In this document: positions 30,015-41,362 of the stretch, piece after piece | How the letters are laid out: every line of letters begins with the position of its first letter | Position numbering within the stretch: position 1 is the first letter of the stretch | Translations under genes and position numbers: made by a program | DNA from: Sphaerulina vaccinii | Lineage: Eukaryota > Ascomycota > Dothideomycetes > Mycosphaerellales > Mycosphaerellaceae | Length of the DNA stretch: 64,000 nt | Reading direction: 5' to 3' | NCBI GenBank assembly: GCA_022570795.1 | Contig: JAKUDP010000007.1 | Coordinates: forward strand, 1,240,001-1,304,000 | The notes under the pieces: model-generated | Databases searched by the model: none | Seen by the model: the letters and a program-made list of their open reading frames with translations, nothing else | Told to the model about the DNA's origin: nothing

Positions 30015-33000
30015 ATGCATCCGCTGGCGCAGGTTGGTCCTCCGGTAGGAGGAATACTCTCGCCTCGAGGACTGCAGCAGTATCTGAACGGCGTGTTGCT
30101 GGTGCCAGATCAGCCTGCTATCAAGCCGGATCGCGATCAGACGGCGACGACGATAACGACGACGAGCAGCGGAAGCGCCACGAGCACCACCAGTCTGCCC
30201 AACGACCTCCTCCTCCGGACGTTCCGCTCGAAATCGCCGACCCAGTCCATCCCGTCCAGCGCGACGTTTGGGTCGTCGCCGAGGAGTCGCGCGCCTACGA
30301 ATGTTGACCCGATAATGCAGCCGTCCACGCCCGGCGGTCATGGGCAACAACAGCAGAACCAGTGGCCTCCGCCGGCGGATAGACAGCGAGGTTTCCTCCC
30401 GCCGCCTCCCCCATTGCAGGCGACCTCACAGCAGTCACTCCAATGGCCTCCTCCACCGCCAGGACAATTGCGCACACCCATAGGAGGTTTCCACCCTCCG
30501 CCGCCACCGCCAGCAGGATATGGGTATGCAACTCAGCAACGCCCTGGCTATGCGCCGACACAACAGAGTCAGCCGCGAGAGCCACGAGCATATGACCCCA
30601 GCGCGTACTCGGAGTACTTCCAGCTTGGTCCTGAGCCACCTCCCAATCAGCCTTTGACGTCGGCGACATATATCCCGGGAGGTGAGAGCTTCGGTCCTGG
30701 TGTGGGAATACCACCTCTGCATGATAGTAGGACGCCTGTACATCAGCAAAGCAGACCGGCGCCAATTCCACACCAGCATAATCACAACCAGAGCTACTAT
30801 CGGGGAGGTTCCGACGACTTCAGTGCTCAAAATTCGTTTCAGCAGGCTTACAGTAGCTCGTACAATCAACAAGATGCGCCGGACAGGTCGTGGTATACCA
30901 ATCAGTATGGAGCGCCACAGCCAGCAGCGTCTGCTCCTCCGCAGAGCAGTCTTCCTCCACCAACCCCAACTACTGGTGGCAAGCCGAAGGCGCTCATAGC
31001 GCCTGCGAAAGAGACGGAGCAGCATGTCTCTCCAGCTCATGATCAGCGGACTGCTTTCTCACATTCGAGCTTCAGCCAGCATACTGAGAGCAGCAGTGGT
31101 CTGACAAGCACGAATCGTGACCACTCCTCTTCAGGCGACACTCCTGCTTCACCGGCGGATCAGCAATGGCCTGCAGAGCGCATTCAGATCTGGCTGGTAG
31201 CTCACAGCTTTTCAAAGGAGTGGCAGTCGGCATTCCAGCACTTGGGTGTACATGGTGGCTCGTTCCTGGACATCGGAAAGAGTGGTGGGCAAAGAAACAT
31301 CGGCTTCATGACAACAACGATTCTTCCACAGGTCGCGAGAGAATGCACATCAAACGGAGTGCTATGGGACCAGGCGAAAGAGCGCGACGAAGGGAAGAGG
31401 CTGCGGAGACTGATACGAGAAGTGATCAGGAGTGGTGGAGCAGGAACTCCTCAGACGGCAGCGACGAGCACAACGAGCTTGCCTCTACGGGCGAATCGAC
31501 GAGAATCGCAATCGAACTTCAACTCAGCCAGTGCGGGCACTGATGGCAATGTTGAAAGCTCTCCGAATCTCTCGCGCACGGAGATCAATACATTTGGCTC
31601 GACACCCTCGACCGCTGGTGGCGATGACTCGCCTGGTGCTAGGATGCCCACGATCACGAAAGGAAGTGCTGCAGGATATCGTTCATTTACACTGGACTCA
31701 TACGATCAGAAACGGAGTGCTGAGTCGCGAACTGCGCTGGGAGCTATTGGCGATATGAAGCGACATCATTCGCCCAACGGAGGAGCGATACAGGCGAGCC
31801 CGCAGCAGAGTCCAGGTTTGGCCCACGTGCGACCACATCCCAACGGTCATGCGCGTACGACGAGTGGAACTGGTCATTTCCGTGGACCAAGCATAGGCGC
31901 AGCATCTGATAGTGCCAGGTCTGGCAATGGATTCGGCGAAGAATACACCCCTAGGACTGGCCATGAGGGTTCAAGACCACCGCCTTCTGATAGTGGCAGA
32001 GGTAGTAGCCGAGATACGCCTCAAAGCGCAACAGGTCGCGAACAACGTACAGGTATCTGGGCCAAGTTTCGACGAGATCGAAAGAACAAGGACGACCACC
32101 CATCGCCGGAAGACGAGCATGCTCCAAGGAGTCCGATGTACAAGAATGGCCAACTTGGAACAACATCTGATGTGTCTCTCAGTGACAGAAATGGTAGAAT
32201 CTTCCCAGACTCTGCTGAGAATCTGGCACAACAGCCACGAGGACGACCCGTCACGAGGAAAGATGACAAGAAGTACGTTTTTGTCACGCCAGATGGCTGG
32301 AACTACCGCCTCATCGATGTCACGGATGTTGAAGATGCTGCACAGTTGCGGCTGGTCATCTGCTACAATTTGGGCATACCAGATGGTGATGACATCTCCG
32401 TGCATCTTACATCGCCTGGAAAGGAGGATCACGAAGAGGAGTTAAGCGACGACATGCTTTTGGCAGCCAGGACTCGGGTGGCTGATGCTGGTGGAAGCCT
32501 GAAGTTATACGTTCGTGGGCCAAACACTGGCCTCGAACCACTGCCAGCTAGCTCCGGCCTTGGACTTGCCGTTGTGCCCCAGTCACCCTTCACCAGGGCG
32601 TCATTCTCTGGCAAGCCACTCGATGAAGAGACTTTGCAACGCTTGCAGGGCAGTGGTAGGCCAGACTCAGCAATGCCTATGCCAGCAATCAGGCAGACCG
32701 AGAGTCCTGATCCTAGTGGGAAGAGGCATGGGCTGATCGCAAAGAAGGATGGTGAACATCTGGTTAAGCGTCAAGAAGACTTCTTGAACAGTCACTTCCA
32801 GATGCTGCCTGCGGACAAGCAAGCTGAGCTACTTGCAGCCCGTGCCGAAGAACATCGCAGAGAGACTGAGCGCAAGCGCAAAGACTACTTGGCTCGAAGG
32901 ACTTCGAAAATGGTAGATGGTGTGCATGACTTCGATAACAGGAACGATCAGCCGGGCCAGTCTACCTCGCGCCCAGAGTCCTCTGGCTCAGGCTCGAATG

Positions 33001-35785
33001 ACTTCGAGCGGCGCACAGATCTGCAGCCGGTACGCAAAGCACCGCCAGTACCGAAACCGACTGCAACACTGGTGAAAGCAAACAGTCTGACGAAGAAGGG
33101 TGGATCGACTGGCCGCACTAGCTGGCCCAATCGCCGTGATGAGTGGAAGCGCAACTCCAATGGCTCCATACCCGAAGAAGATGGCAAGAAGTCCGGCGCT
33201 AAAGGCATTGGCGCCGCGTTAGCAGGAGCAGGCAAAGCTGCAGGCGCAATTGCTCACCCGAGCAGTGGACCATACAGTGCGCCTCCAAGCAATGCACCTG
33301 CGATGCCATCTGGCTTACAGAAGTCCTCTACAGCACCAGATCTTCTGGCAGGCGAAGGTAGCCAGTCTGCAGGATCACTGGCGACCGCCGTATTTGGTCG
33401 ACAAAATTCCAATGGTCGATCAGGTTCTCCTCGTAGTCCTTTTACGAGATCGAAGGGTGGTCAGACATTCAGAGTACCAGAGTATGTTGAACCTGAAGAC
33501 GACGAGGATACCCTCAAAGCGAATCAGAGACCTGGGCTACCACAGCTACGAATGCCATCCAATCCTACATTCGACGGACTACGCGACGACCCTGGCCGAA
33601 CTCATAGTCCTCCGCTGAGCCCGAGCTCACAACATGCGAGGCCAGTCGGGCTGAACAGAGCAGTCAGCAAGCGTGGACCTAGTTTCGATGTGCCTGAGCA
33701 CACGATCGAATTCACTGCGTCTCCCAACATCGGATATGACGACTCTGACGATGATGATTCTGACGATGGCCTATTCGCTATCCCGCTCGCAAAGCAAAAG
33801 GAGAAGGTATCCATGTCTGCCGGGCTTTCGACCAAGTTGTCGACTCGAAAGCCATCGGACAAGAAAGCTCGCGAGATCTTGGGTATGCCCCAAGTCGCCT
33901 CGCCAACACGATCACCTACCAGACCTCCGCTCAAGATCCAGACATCGAAGGCTACTGTCAAGTTCGAGTCTCCTAAGCTCCCAGCACTTGACAAACATGG
34001 ATCTACTGGCGAAGGAACAGACAGTGGCGAAAGCCATTATCCTTACTCTGCATCTACGGCTGGTGGGCCGTGGTCTGCCGATTCACCCTCTGATTCAGCG
34101 AACTTCGACAATCGCCGTGGTAGTGTGGCTTTTGACAGCAACAATTGGGCCAATCGTCCACCAGTCGAGGATATCGCGGAGCAGCTTGACAATTTCTTCC
34201 CGAACGTTGATCTTGATCAACCTATGGGAGAAGATGGCGAGCCCACCGAGGAAGGCGATTCTGTACCAGAAGAGCAGCCTGCTGCATTACAGCCGCAGCC
34301 ATCGTCCTCTGACCTGGGCGCAAGTCGCAGTATTACTCCTTTGTCTAACATATCGAACATGTCCACTGCCATTGGAGACGATCAAGAAGGTACTCTCGGA
34401 AGTGACGAGTCAACCCTCAAGAGCACCTTCAACTCCGTTGCTCACCGCAGCATACGCAAATCTGCTGTAGGACTTGGTCGCACCAAGAGCATTCGTGACG
34501 TGGTCAAGAACAACTACATGCAAGGCACCCTTTCGCATCACCCTTCTGTGTCCTCTGTCGCTTCCAGTCGACACCCAAGTGTGTCTAACCTCACCTTCCA
34601 GCAACCCATACAGAACAGGATCAGTACTCTGCGAAACGATGTGAGCAGCAGTATAGTCCGCCGCAAGTCCACCAAGATGTTCGGCGCCAAGATCGAACAG
34701 GTCAAGCCAGCACGAGGAAGTAGGCTCATCAACAATCTCGAAACGATCCCGCAGGACCATATTGGAGTCATCAAACCAGAACGTCAACCTACTTTCAAGT
34801 GGATGCGTGGTCAGCTCATCGGAAAGGGCACTTTTGGCAGAGTGTACCTTGGTATGAACACTACAACAGGGGAGCTGCTCGCCGTGAAGCAAGTGGAAGT
34901 CAACCCGAAAGCGCAGAACGCCGATCCTCAAAAAGTGAGGGAAATGGTTAAAGCTCTTGACCAGGAAATCGACACGATGCAGCATCTTGATCACAATAAC
35001 ATCGTGCAGTATCTCGGATGTGAACGCAAAGAGTACTCCATCTCTATATTCCTTGAGTACATCTCTGGTGGCTCTGTTGGTTCTTGCTTGCGCAAGCACG
35101 GCAAATTTGAAGAACCCGTTGTCTCCTCTCTTACACGACAAACACTCTTAGGACTTGCATACTTGCACTCGGAAGGCATCTTGCACAGAGACCTAAAAGC
35201 AGACAACATTCTGCTCGACCTTGATGGAACTTGCAAGATCTCGGATTTTGGAATCAGCAAGAGAAGCGCTAATCCATACAACAACGACATCACCAACTCC
35301 ATGCAAGGTAGTGTGTTCTGGATGGCTCCTGAAGTCATTCGAGCGCAGTCTCAGGCGCTGAACATCACAGGCGGCAACAATTCGAGCATGGATACACTGT
35401 CCAGTCAAGGCTACAGCGCCAAGGTGGACATCTGGTCGCTGGGATGTGTTGTGCTGGAAATGTTTGCCGGAAGACGTCCTTGGAGCAAAGAAGAAGCTAT
35501 CGGTGCCATCTACAAACTAGGAAGTCTAAACCAGGCGCCGCCTATTCCGGATGATGTCTCAACTGTGGTTGGACCTGCTGCACTGTCGTTTATGTACGAC
35601 TGCTTTACAATGTGAGTAACTGTCCTTCGCAGTGTGAGAGTGATAGAGTTATGCTGACTTAATACAGTAACCCTGGTGAGCGACCTACTGCTGACACATT
35701 ACTGCGAGCTCCTTTCTGTATCTTTGACCCACATTATGCTTTCTTGGACACGGAACTTTATGCGAAGATAAGAGGCGCTTTCTAG
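30015..35785 (+). CDS. BCK1: MAP kinase kinase kinase, Bck1 type
   Basis: Two exons, 30015..35611 and 35668..35785. The 56-nt intron (GTGAGT donor, GCTGAC branch, TACAG acceptor) restores the kinase end (NPGERPTADTLLRAPF). The product is about 1904 residues. After a Pro/Gln-rich N terminus come a SAM-like domain (from about residue 386, ERIQIWLVAHSFSKEWQSAF), a Ras-association-like domain (from about 755, YVFVTPDGWNYRLIDVTD), a long disordered middle, and a C-terminal kinase with GKGTFGRVYLG, the AVKQV Lys, HRDLKADNILLD and a DFGISKR activation-loop start. This is the cell-wall-integrity MAPKKK layout, acting between Pkc1 and the Mkk kinases. The true start may be the internal ATG at 30315 (MQPSTPGGHG), because the first 100 residues have less typical composition. 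Confidence 0.92.
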
Positions 35786-36438
35786 GTGGCTGTCTCCTCT
35801 TGTTCGAGCTCGCCTTGCAAGAGCTGTCATTCTGCTACGACGTTGCGCAGTTGGAAGAGTTGTGAGTTCCCGCCCAGGATACGAAGGCCTGAGACGGTTG
35901 ATGAGGAAGCTTGGATGTGACAAGGAAACGAGACTTGGATTTGAAAAGGAAAGAAGACTTGGATGAGAGGTATCCGGCTACCACCTTTTGGATTGATCAC
36001 TGGCTTGGAAGCGATATACCCATGTCGTCCTATCTATGGAGCTTATTTGTGTGCGGATTGATTTGTATAGGGAGGCGAAGGAAAGGAGAAGGAAAGGAAG
36101 CATATTTTACGATATCATGATACGATTAGCAAGCGATCTGGAAGAGATCAAGGAATGAAGGAATGGTAGAATAGCATAGCGAAATGGTCATAGCAGCGCT
36201 ACCTTTTCAAAGTCAGCCGTGGAGGCACTTTTCGGTCTTTGCTCTACTGGCATCTCATCTCTGGGCAAATTGCTGCCAAGTTATGATCTATCATTTCACC
36301 TCGCGCGGACGTGGATTCTCGGGACGGGCCTTGTCGGCGTCGAGCATCTTCGAAAGTCGAACCAGGGCACTTCTGTGTTTCTCCTCAGCTCCCATCTCTT
36401 CCATCTCGAATTCTTCATTTACATCGAGACAGTCAAGT
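35786..36438. other. Gene-free intergenic stretch
   Basis: The 3' flank of the kinase gene and the promoter of the SAP-like gene. The frame of the latter is open upstream to 36184, but without coding character. Nothing else seen. Confidence 0.5.
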
Positions 36439-37794
36439 ATGATGGCTCCAGATGAGGCTACAAAGCTTGAGAAGCAACGCATGCGGTACCACAGTCGATT
36501 CGATCTCGACGTGGACAAGTACTGCCCGCCTCTCAAACGCATCAAAAGTGGCGCCGTAGCGAAACATCAACCGAAGACGCCCAATATGGGAACGGATTAC
36601 TGGAAGGCACAATGCTCGTTTCGTGGTCTCAAGACTTCCGGTAGGATTGACGACCTCAAAACCCTCATTCGCAACCGGGACAAAAGCAAGGATGCAGCCA
36701 TCAAGCAAGAACAAGATCGCATCACCGCCGTGTTGCACGCGTACTACCAGCAGAAAGAACTAGACGACGAAGAGCGCAAATGGAAGAAGTCTTCCACGAC
36801 GTTAGAGTGGAAAGTCGCTTCTGATGCTCAACGAGCACTGAAAGAGTTGCTCGAAGTTCAGCCTGAAACTCGTGACTCATGCGTGGTGATACAAACGAGC
36901 TGTACAGCGCTCAACTACTGGGCAAAGAAGTTTGATCTAGCTATTGAAACTGTGAGGCCACCCAAGAGTGCGATGAGCTGGAGTTCTTGGACTATCATAG
37001 GCAGAGCAGATATGGTACAAAAGCAGGTCCAGAAGCTGGGCCTCCAAGTTGATATGGAAGCAAAGGCTGCCAGAGTCCAAGCTGCCAAGGCCACAGCTGA
37101 AGCTGAGAGAGCGAGAGCAACCAAGTTGAAGGAGAAGCAAGCGAAGCTCGCGGCCCTTGTCAATGAGGCCAAGAAGATGAAAGACTGGGATCTTACCGGT
37201 TCATGGACTGTGCATTGCGACGAACTGGCTGAGTACCAAGATGATCCGCCCGCCGAGCTGACCATGGAGATCTACCGGGACGGGTATCGCTTGGACGATG
37301 TCCGTGATGCTAATGGCATGAGTGAAGATGATTACTACGACGCCCAGTACGATCTTACAACAGAAGAAGAAGAGAACAAGAGACGAGCCGATGCCAACAT
37401 GGCTATGGACTCACCACATATTCCGAGGTACTTTGCCAGATTCGAGTTCGGTGTCGTTGAAGGTACCATGCGAATCTTCCCACCGGAGTCTGTTAGGACA
37501 AAGACGGGCACGTTCAAGGTCAGTGATCACCCGCGCTTCGAATATGTCTGGAGAGGTCGCGAGGTTGGTGAAGGAGAGATTCAACCTACGGCAGATGAGA
37601 AGGTTCTGGCTATCACCTTCGGCAGTCATGGCACTACTTTCGAGGGAAGCTTCGAATGTGAGTATCTGCGTCCAGTCAAGATTGTTGGCAGGAAGATCGC
37701 ACATGGTCATGGACGCAAGGGCAATAGTAGAGAAGAGTGGCTCGAGTTGTCGGAGAGTGCTTGGAATAGGGCGGGTAGCAGGCGTTGGCATTAG
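36439..37794 (+). CDS. Unrecognised protein with SAP-like motif
   Basis: An intronless gene of 451 residues from the ATG at 36439 (a second ATG follows directly). Near residues 50-90 a SAP-like motif is seen (YWKAQCSFRGLKTSGRIDDL, then KTLIRNRD), the helix-turn-helix shape used by DNA- or RNA-binding SAP domains. A Lys/Ala-rich coiled coil lies at about 190-245 (VQAAKATAEAERARATKLKE). The C-terminal 200 residues form a compact domain beginning DLTGSWTVHCDELAEY and continuing as beta-rich sequence (RFEFGVVEGTMRIFPPES) to a basic end. I do not recognise that domain. A nuclear role is plausible from the SAP-like motif, but it is inference. Confidence 0.8.
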   Translation: MMAPDEATKLEKQRMRYHSRFDLDVDKYCPPLKRIKSGAVAKHQPKTPNMGTDYWKAQCSFRGLKTSGRIDDLKTLIRNRDKSKDAAIKQEQDRITAVLHAYYQQKELDDEERKWKKSSTTLEWKVASDAQRALKELLEVQPETRDSCVVIQTSCTALNYWAKKFDLAIETVRPPKSAMSWSSWTIIGRADMVQKQVQKLGLQVDMEAKAARVQAAKATAEAERARATKLKEKQAKLAALVNEAKKMKDWDLTGSWTVHCDELAEYQDDPPAELTMEIYRDGYRLDDVRDANGMSEDDYYDAQYDLTTEEEENKRRADANMAMDSPHIPRYFARFEFGVVEGTMRIFPPESVRTKTGTFKVSDHPRFEYVWRGREVGEGEIQPTADEKVLAITFGSHGTTFEGSFECEYLRPVKIVGRKIAHGHGRKGNSREEWLELSESAWNRAGSRRWH

Positions 37795-38335
37795 CGAGGT
37801 TTCGGTGAGTACTGTCACGCCGAAGCAAGACCATGCCAGGCCGATCTCGCGAGCACACCTTGATCATCACTGGCCCCGATGTCTATCTCCAGACGCGACT
37901 GTGTACGTTGTCAGGACTGCACCCGATCGTGGGCGAAAAGGTCATCACGCAGGCCGTGGACGTACATCTAGCAGCAATGAAGATTGGCGGGCTGCGTCTG
38001 TAAGTGCTTGGAATGAATGCACCAGGCATTGGCAGTCGCGAAGAATTATCAGCTAACAGCAGAGAAGGCTTTTGTAGGTAGCCCACTCTGTATGCAGAAC
38101 TGGTCATGGTGCGACTTGTATGACTTTCTTGTGCGAAGCCGCTGCGCTTCATTTAAGGTCTGGTCGGGCTTAGACCTTGATTGTGGTTGAGGCAAAGTAT
38201 AATACTGCTTGTCTTGACCCACTAACACGGCTCTGATTTCAGTAGCCACGTTTCTATCTGGATTCTCTAGCGATCGTACACTTCATCATTCTCTTCATAC
38301 TCACGCTCTCTTCAGACTGCAACGAGCACTCAATC
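37795..38335. other. Gene-free intergenic stretch
   Basis: The 3' flank of the SAP-like gene and the promoter of the first 2EXR gene. No gene seen. Confidence 0.5.
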
Positions 38336-39046
38336 ATGCGTAACCTTCGGACTTCAAGGCCGAGGCCGGAATTCTGGAAGACCAAATACGACAGCGGACT
38401 CCAACGAGCGTCGATATCGTTTCTCCGTCCAGCCTGTCGCACGATGTCCACCTTCAAAACTTTCAAGTTCTTGGATCTGCCACCAGAGATCAGGTTACTC
38501 GTCTACCGCGAGCTGTTGATCTTGGATGAACCAATACAACCCGTTTATCCTGAAGAAAGACTGAGAGTTATATCGTCGCATGCCAAATTTCTTGAGACTT
38601 GCAAACTTATCCGTGAAGAAGCTGCGCCGATATTCTATGGGATGAATGTTTTCTCCTTCGGCACTCTAGTACCGCCGCGGTCTTCAGGCTGGATGCTGGC
38701 ATCAAGATGGTCCGACATGCATGACTTCTTTCGACACATTGGCAGAAATAGACAGTATCTGACCACAATATTGATCGACTCAGGTCATATCCTCTGTCTG
38801 ATCAAAAGTCTCTTCATACTGCTGAAAAGATGCCCAGCACTGCGTGATGTCCGCATCGGCTGGTGGACTTGGTATATGCGTACACCAGAGTCGTTGGCGC
38901 TGATGATAGGGCCACTTGTGAGGAGTATGCATCGTGCTCAGAAGAGAGAGAAAGATAAGGTGTCAAGATACGTATTGGATGGATTGCATATTGAGGCACC
39001 GAGCTCGAATATCAGAATGCTCGGACGAACCTCAGGAATGGCATGA
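38336..39046 (+). CDS. 2EXR/F-box-like protein, tail frameshifted
   Basis: 236 residues as read; an internal ATG at 38444 (MSTFKTFKFLD) may be the real start. The N-terminal motif FKFLDLPPEIRLLVYRELL and the TCKLIREEAAPIFYGMNVFSF block are the 2EXR signature found in many fungal F-box-like proteins. It is paralogous to the next gene over most of its length (LDGLHIEAP versus LGGLHLTPG near the end). The current frame stops at 39044-39046, but in the next frame the DNA continues with a tail ending YERELKALLRKTLK at 39113, which matches the paralogue's YEREVKELLRATLK. A one-base indel near 39000-39010 has therefore replaced about 35 C-terminal residues by a short out-of-frame end. Function unknown; possibly an SCF adaptor. 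Confidence 0.8.
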   Translation: MRNLRTSRPRPEFWKTKYDSGLQRASISFLRPACRTMSTFKTFKFLDLPPEIRLLVYRELLILDEPIQPVYPEERLRVISSHAKFLETCKLIREEAAPIFYGMNVFSFGTLVPPRSSGWMLASRWSDMHDFFRHIGRNRQYLTTILIDSGHILCLIKSLFILLKRCPALRDVRIGWWTWYMRTPESLALMIGPLVRSMHRAQKREKDKVSRYVLDGLHIEAPSSNIRMLGRTSGMA

Positions 39047-39462
39047 GTGGTCTCGGTGTGCTGCGACATACGAGCGGGAGCTGAAGGCACTGTTGAGAAA
39101 GACGTTGAAGTAGAGGGCATGTGGAGTCGTTGAGATCCTGTGACTCGCGACGTTGAATTGGTGCAAGGCAGAGCGCTTTGAGTTCGTCATCTCCACGAGC
39201 AGACGGACACCAAGTATCGCCAGGCGGATACAATCTTGGACCGCAGAGTTTGGATCTTGTCGAGAGTCGCTTGAGCCGTCATTCGCCGATGTCGGTTGTT
39301 GCCGCTTCCGAAGTGAGGTTTGAAGTGAATGAGAAGTGAAGCTGGCCGTTGGCATCAATTCCGATTCATCTTTCCACTTCCACTTATTCCTCTGCTAGTT
39401 TGCGACATCGTCCACAAACATCACGCCCTCGACAGCATTCTCTTGTCTTCGATAAAGCAATA

Positions 39463-40137
39463 ATGGAGTATACGTCGCTCAGACCGCTCATGCCAAAGAG
39501 CCCTATGCCAAAGAGCCCTTTCCGCTTCCTCGATCTGCCCCCGGAACTTCGAAAGCTAGTGTACGATGAGCTTTTGATCCAAGAGTGGCCCATTTCATGC
39601 TATTTGGCGCGCATATCGGAGCGGCATTGCGCCATTCTAAGGACCTGTCAGCAAATCCATGCGGAAGCTATACCAGTTCTGTATGGCGAAAATACGATCA
39701 AAGGACATCCTCTAGACTTTCCCGGATTCCTTAAGGATATTGGGTCTTCAGTGGAGCATCTGCGCATGGTGCAGATCTGCCGTGTGCAGTGGTCCTCGCA
39801 AGGTGGTATGACAGAGTTGAAACGAGTCTTCACGGGCCTAAAGAAAGCGAAGCAATTGTCCAGCTTGACGATCGATTTCGAGTCGAGGTTCAGACTCACA
39901 GCGGAGCGACTTGCCAAAGATCTCGGGCCACTAGCGCGTCTCCTGCATCGGAACCAGCTCAAAGCGACGGACAAGAAGGCCCGGGATGTGTTAGGTGGGC
40001 TGCATCTGACGCCTGGACAGGCGAACGCTCGGTCTTGGTACAGAGAGAACTATCCAGAGACGCAAGCTGTTCTTGATATAGAGGGAGCCGAGTACGAACG
40101 GGAAGTGAAGGAGCTTCTGAGGGCCACACTGAAGTGA
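39463..40137 (+). CDS. 2EXR/F-box-like protein
   Basis: 224 residues, intronless. The start at 39463 follows an A-rich context. It begins with a short tandem repeat (MPKSPMPKSP), then the 2EXR motif FRFLDLPPELRKLVYDELL and LRTCQQIHAEAIPVLYGENT. The C-terminal part is helical and charged and ends YEREVKELLRATLK. It is the intact paralogue of the gene just upstream, in the same orientation, so the pair arose by tandem duplication. Proteins of this type are numerous and fast-evolving in fungi, and targets are unknown. Confidence 0.85.
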   Translation: MEYTSLRPLMPKSPMPKSPFRFLDLPPELRKLVYDELLIQEWPISCYLARISERHCAILRTCQQIHAEAIPVLYGENTIKGHPLDFPGFLKDIGSSVEHLRMVQICRVQWSSQGGMTELKRVFTGLKKAKQLSSLTIDFESRFRLTAERLAKDLGPLARLLHRNQLKATDKKARDVLGGLHLTPGQANARSWYRENYPETQAVLDIEGAEYEREVKELLRATLK

Positions 40138-40639
40138 CGAAGCACATTCGGGATATGCGACAGGGTCTCAGAGCAGCTGAAAGTATGTGCCTGCATTGAC
40201 ATCTAGATCTTCTTGAGCTGACATGCCATCAGATCCTCCATCAGAAAGCTTCGACATGGGAAGTGAGCCACACGGTAAACATGGGTGCGGCTGAAGAGGG
40301 CATGGTTCGTAGAGACCGCGAAGAGTTCCGAGAATGCGTATAGGTAGAGGCCGACTTGAGAGATTTGCTGCGTGTCTCAAAGGGCCACTGGTACGAGATC
40401 TGGCTAGGGGTTCGAGTTTGGTTTATTTATCCTTCACATTGAAAGAGCATCGTCTCGGGAATGCATTCGATTTGATCCCATATTGTCTCGTGTTCCTCGT
40501 GGCTCTCGTGCTTACAATGACGACCGTGCCATCGCAGATGAAGTCCACATAGGAATTCCAGGATTCTGATGAACAGAGAAGCGAACAGAGCACTATGCCA
40601 AGATCCGTGACGTGAGTTCACATGTTAAATCCAGACGAC

Positions 40640-41026
40640 AGTCCTCTTGCTCCAGGTTGTACTCCATGGCGTCGAGAAATGAGATCGTGCGGTATTTGAT
40701 CTCGGTCCACTCACGAAGAGACAGCTCTTGCGACGTACTTAGCTCTCAAAGCTTTCGGCTTCTGTGCTGCTATGTCTGGAAGCGGAGCAGAGAGCGATGA
40801 GCTGTAGAGATTCCGAGAAGAGAACCCGGGCCATATCCGTGCCATCAGCCCACATGCTTAGTCTGCTGAGAGGTCTCCTGTGTCCAGCTGTACTCCATGG
40901 CATCGTACGTTCAAATCCTGAAGTATGTGCTCTGCTTCGACTTTACGGAGAGATAGCACCTGCAATCTACTTCGCTCCGAAAGCTCTTGCGTTCTGCGCT
41001 ACTGCGTCTCCCAGCGCGACAGAAAG
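40640..41026 (+). pseudogene. Two tandem relics of 2EXR-type sequence
   Basis: Two diverged direct copies about 232 bases apart (40640-40795 and 40872-41026) share TGTACTCCATGGC(G/A)TCG and an AAAGCT..TCTG(T/C)GCT block. In one frame copy B reads LRLYGEIAPAIYFAPKALAF and copy A reads HEETALATYLALKAFGFC, both resembling the end of the 2EXR motif (CKLIREEAAPIFYGMNVFSF) of the upstream genes. Stops and frame changes interrupt both copies. The rest of the 1.2 kb between 40138 and 41362 holds no gene. Confidence 0.5.
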
Positions 41027-41362
41027 CAATGGGCTGGACGTTCCAGAGATAGTCCGCCCACGTTGGCCTTCATAACGCCATTCCAGTCCCACGATACAGA
41101 GGCAAAGATTATGATGGCAAGTCACATCAACTGCTCCTAGTTGTACATGAACTTGCTTCTTATCCTCCCTCCACTCATATCCACGCGAGCAGCCGAAGAT
41201 CTGCGCCCTGCAGACCAGGATCCCGCAAACTCGCAGTTCACGTGCACCGGGTCATCGGCCTTGGCCTAACTTCCGGTATTCCTGGCTCCCCCGCCCAAAA
41301 CGACCTTAGCTTCGATCACGCCTTCTCTCGCTCATCTGAATGGTCGTCACCAACCACCAAAA

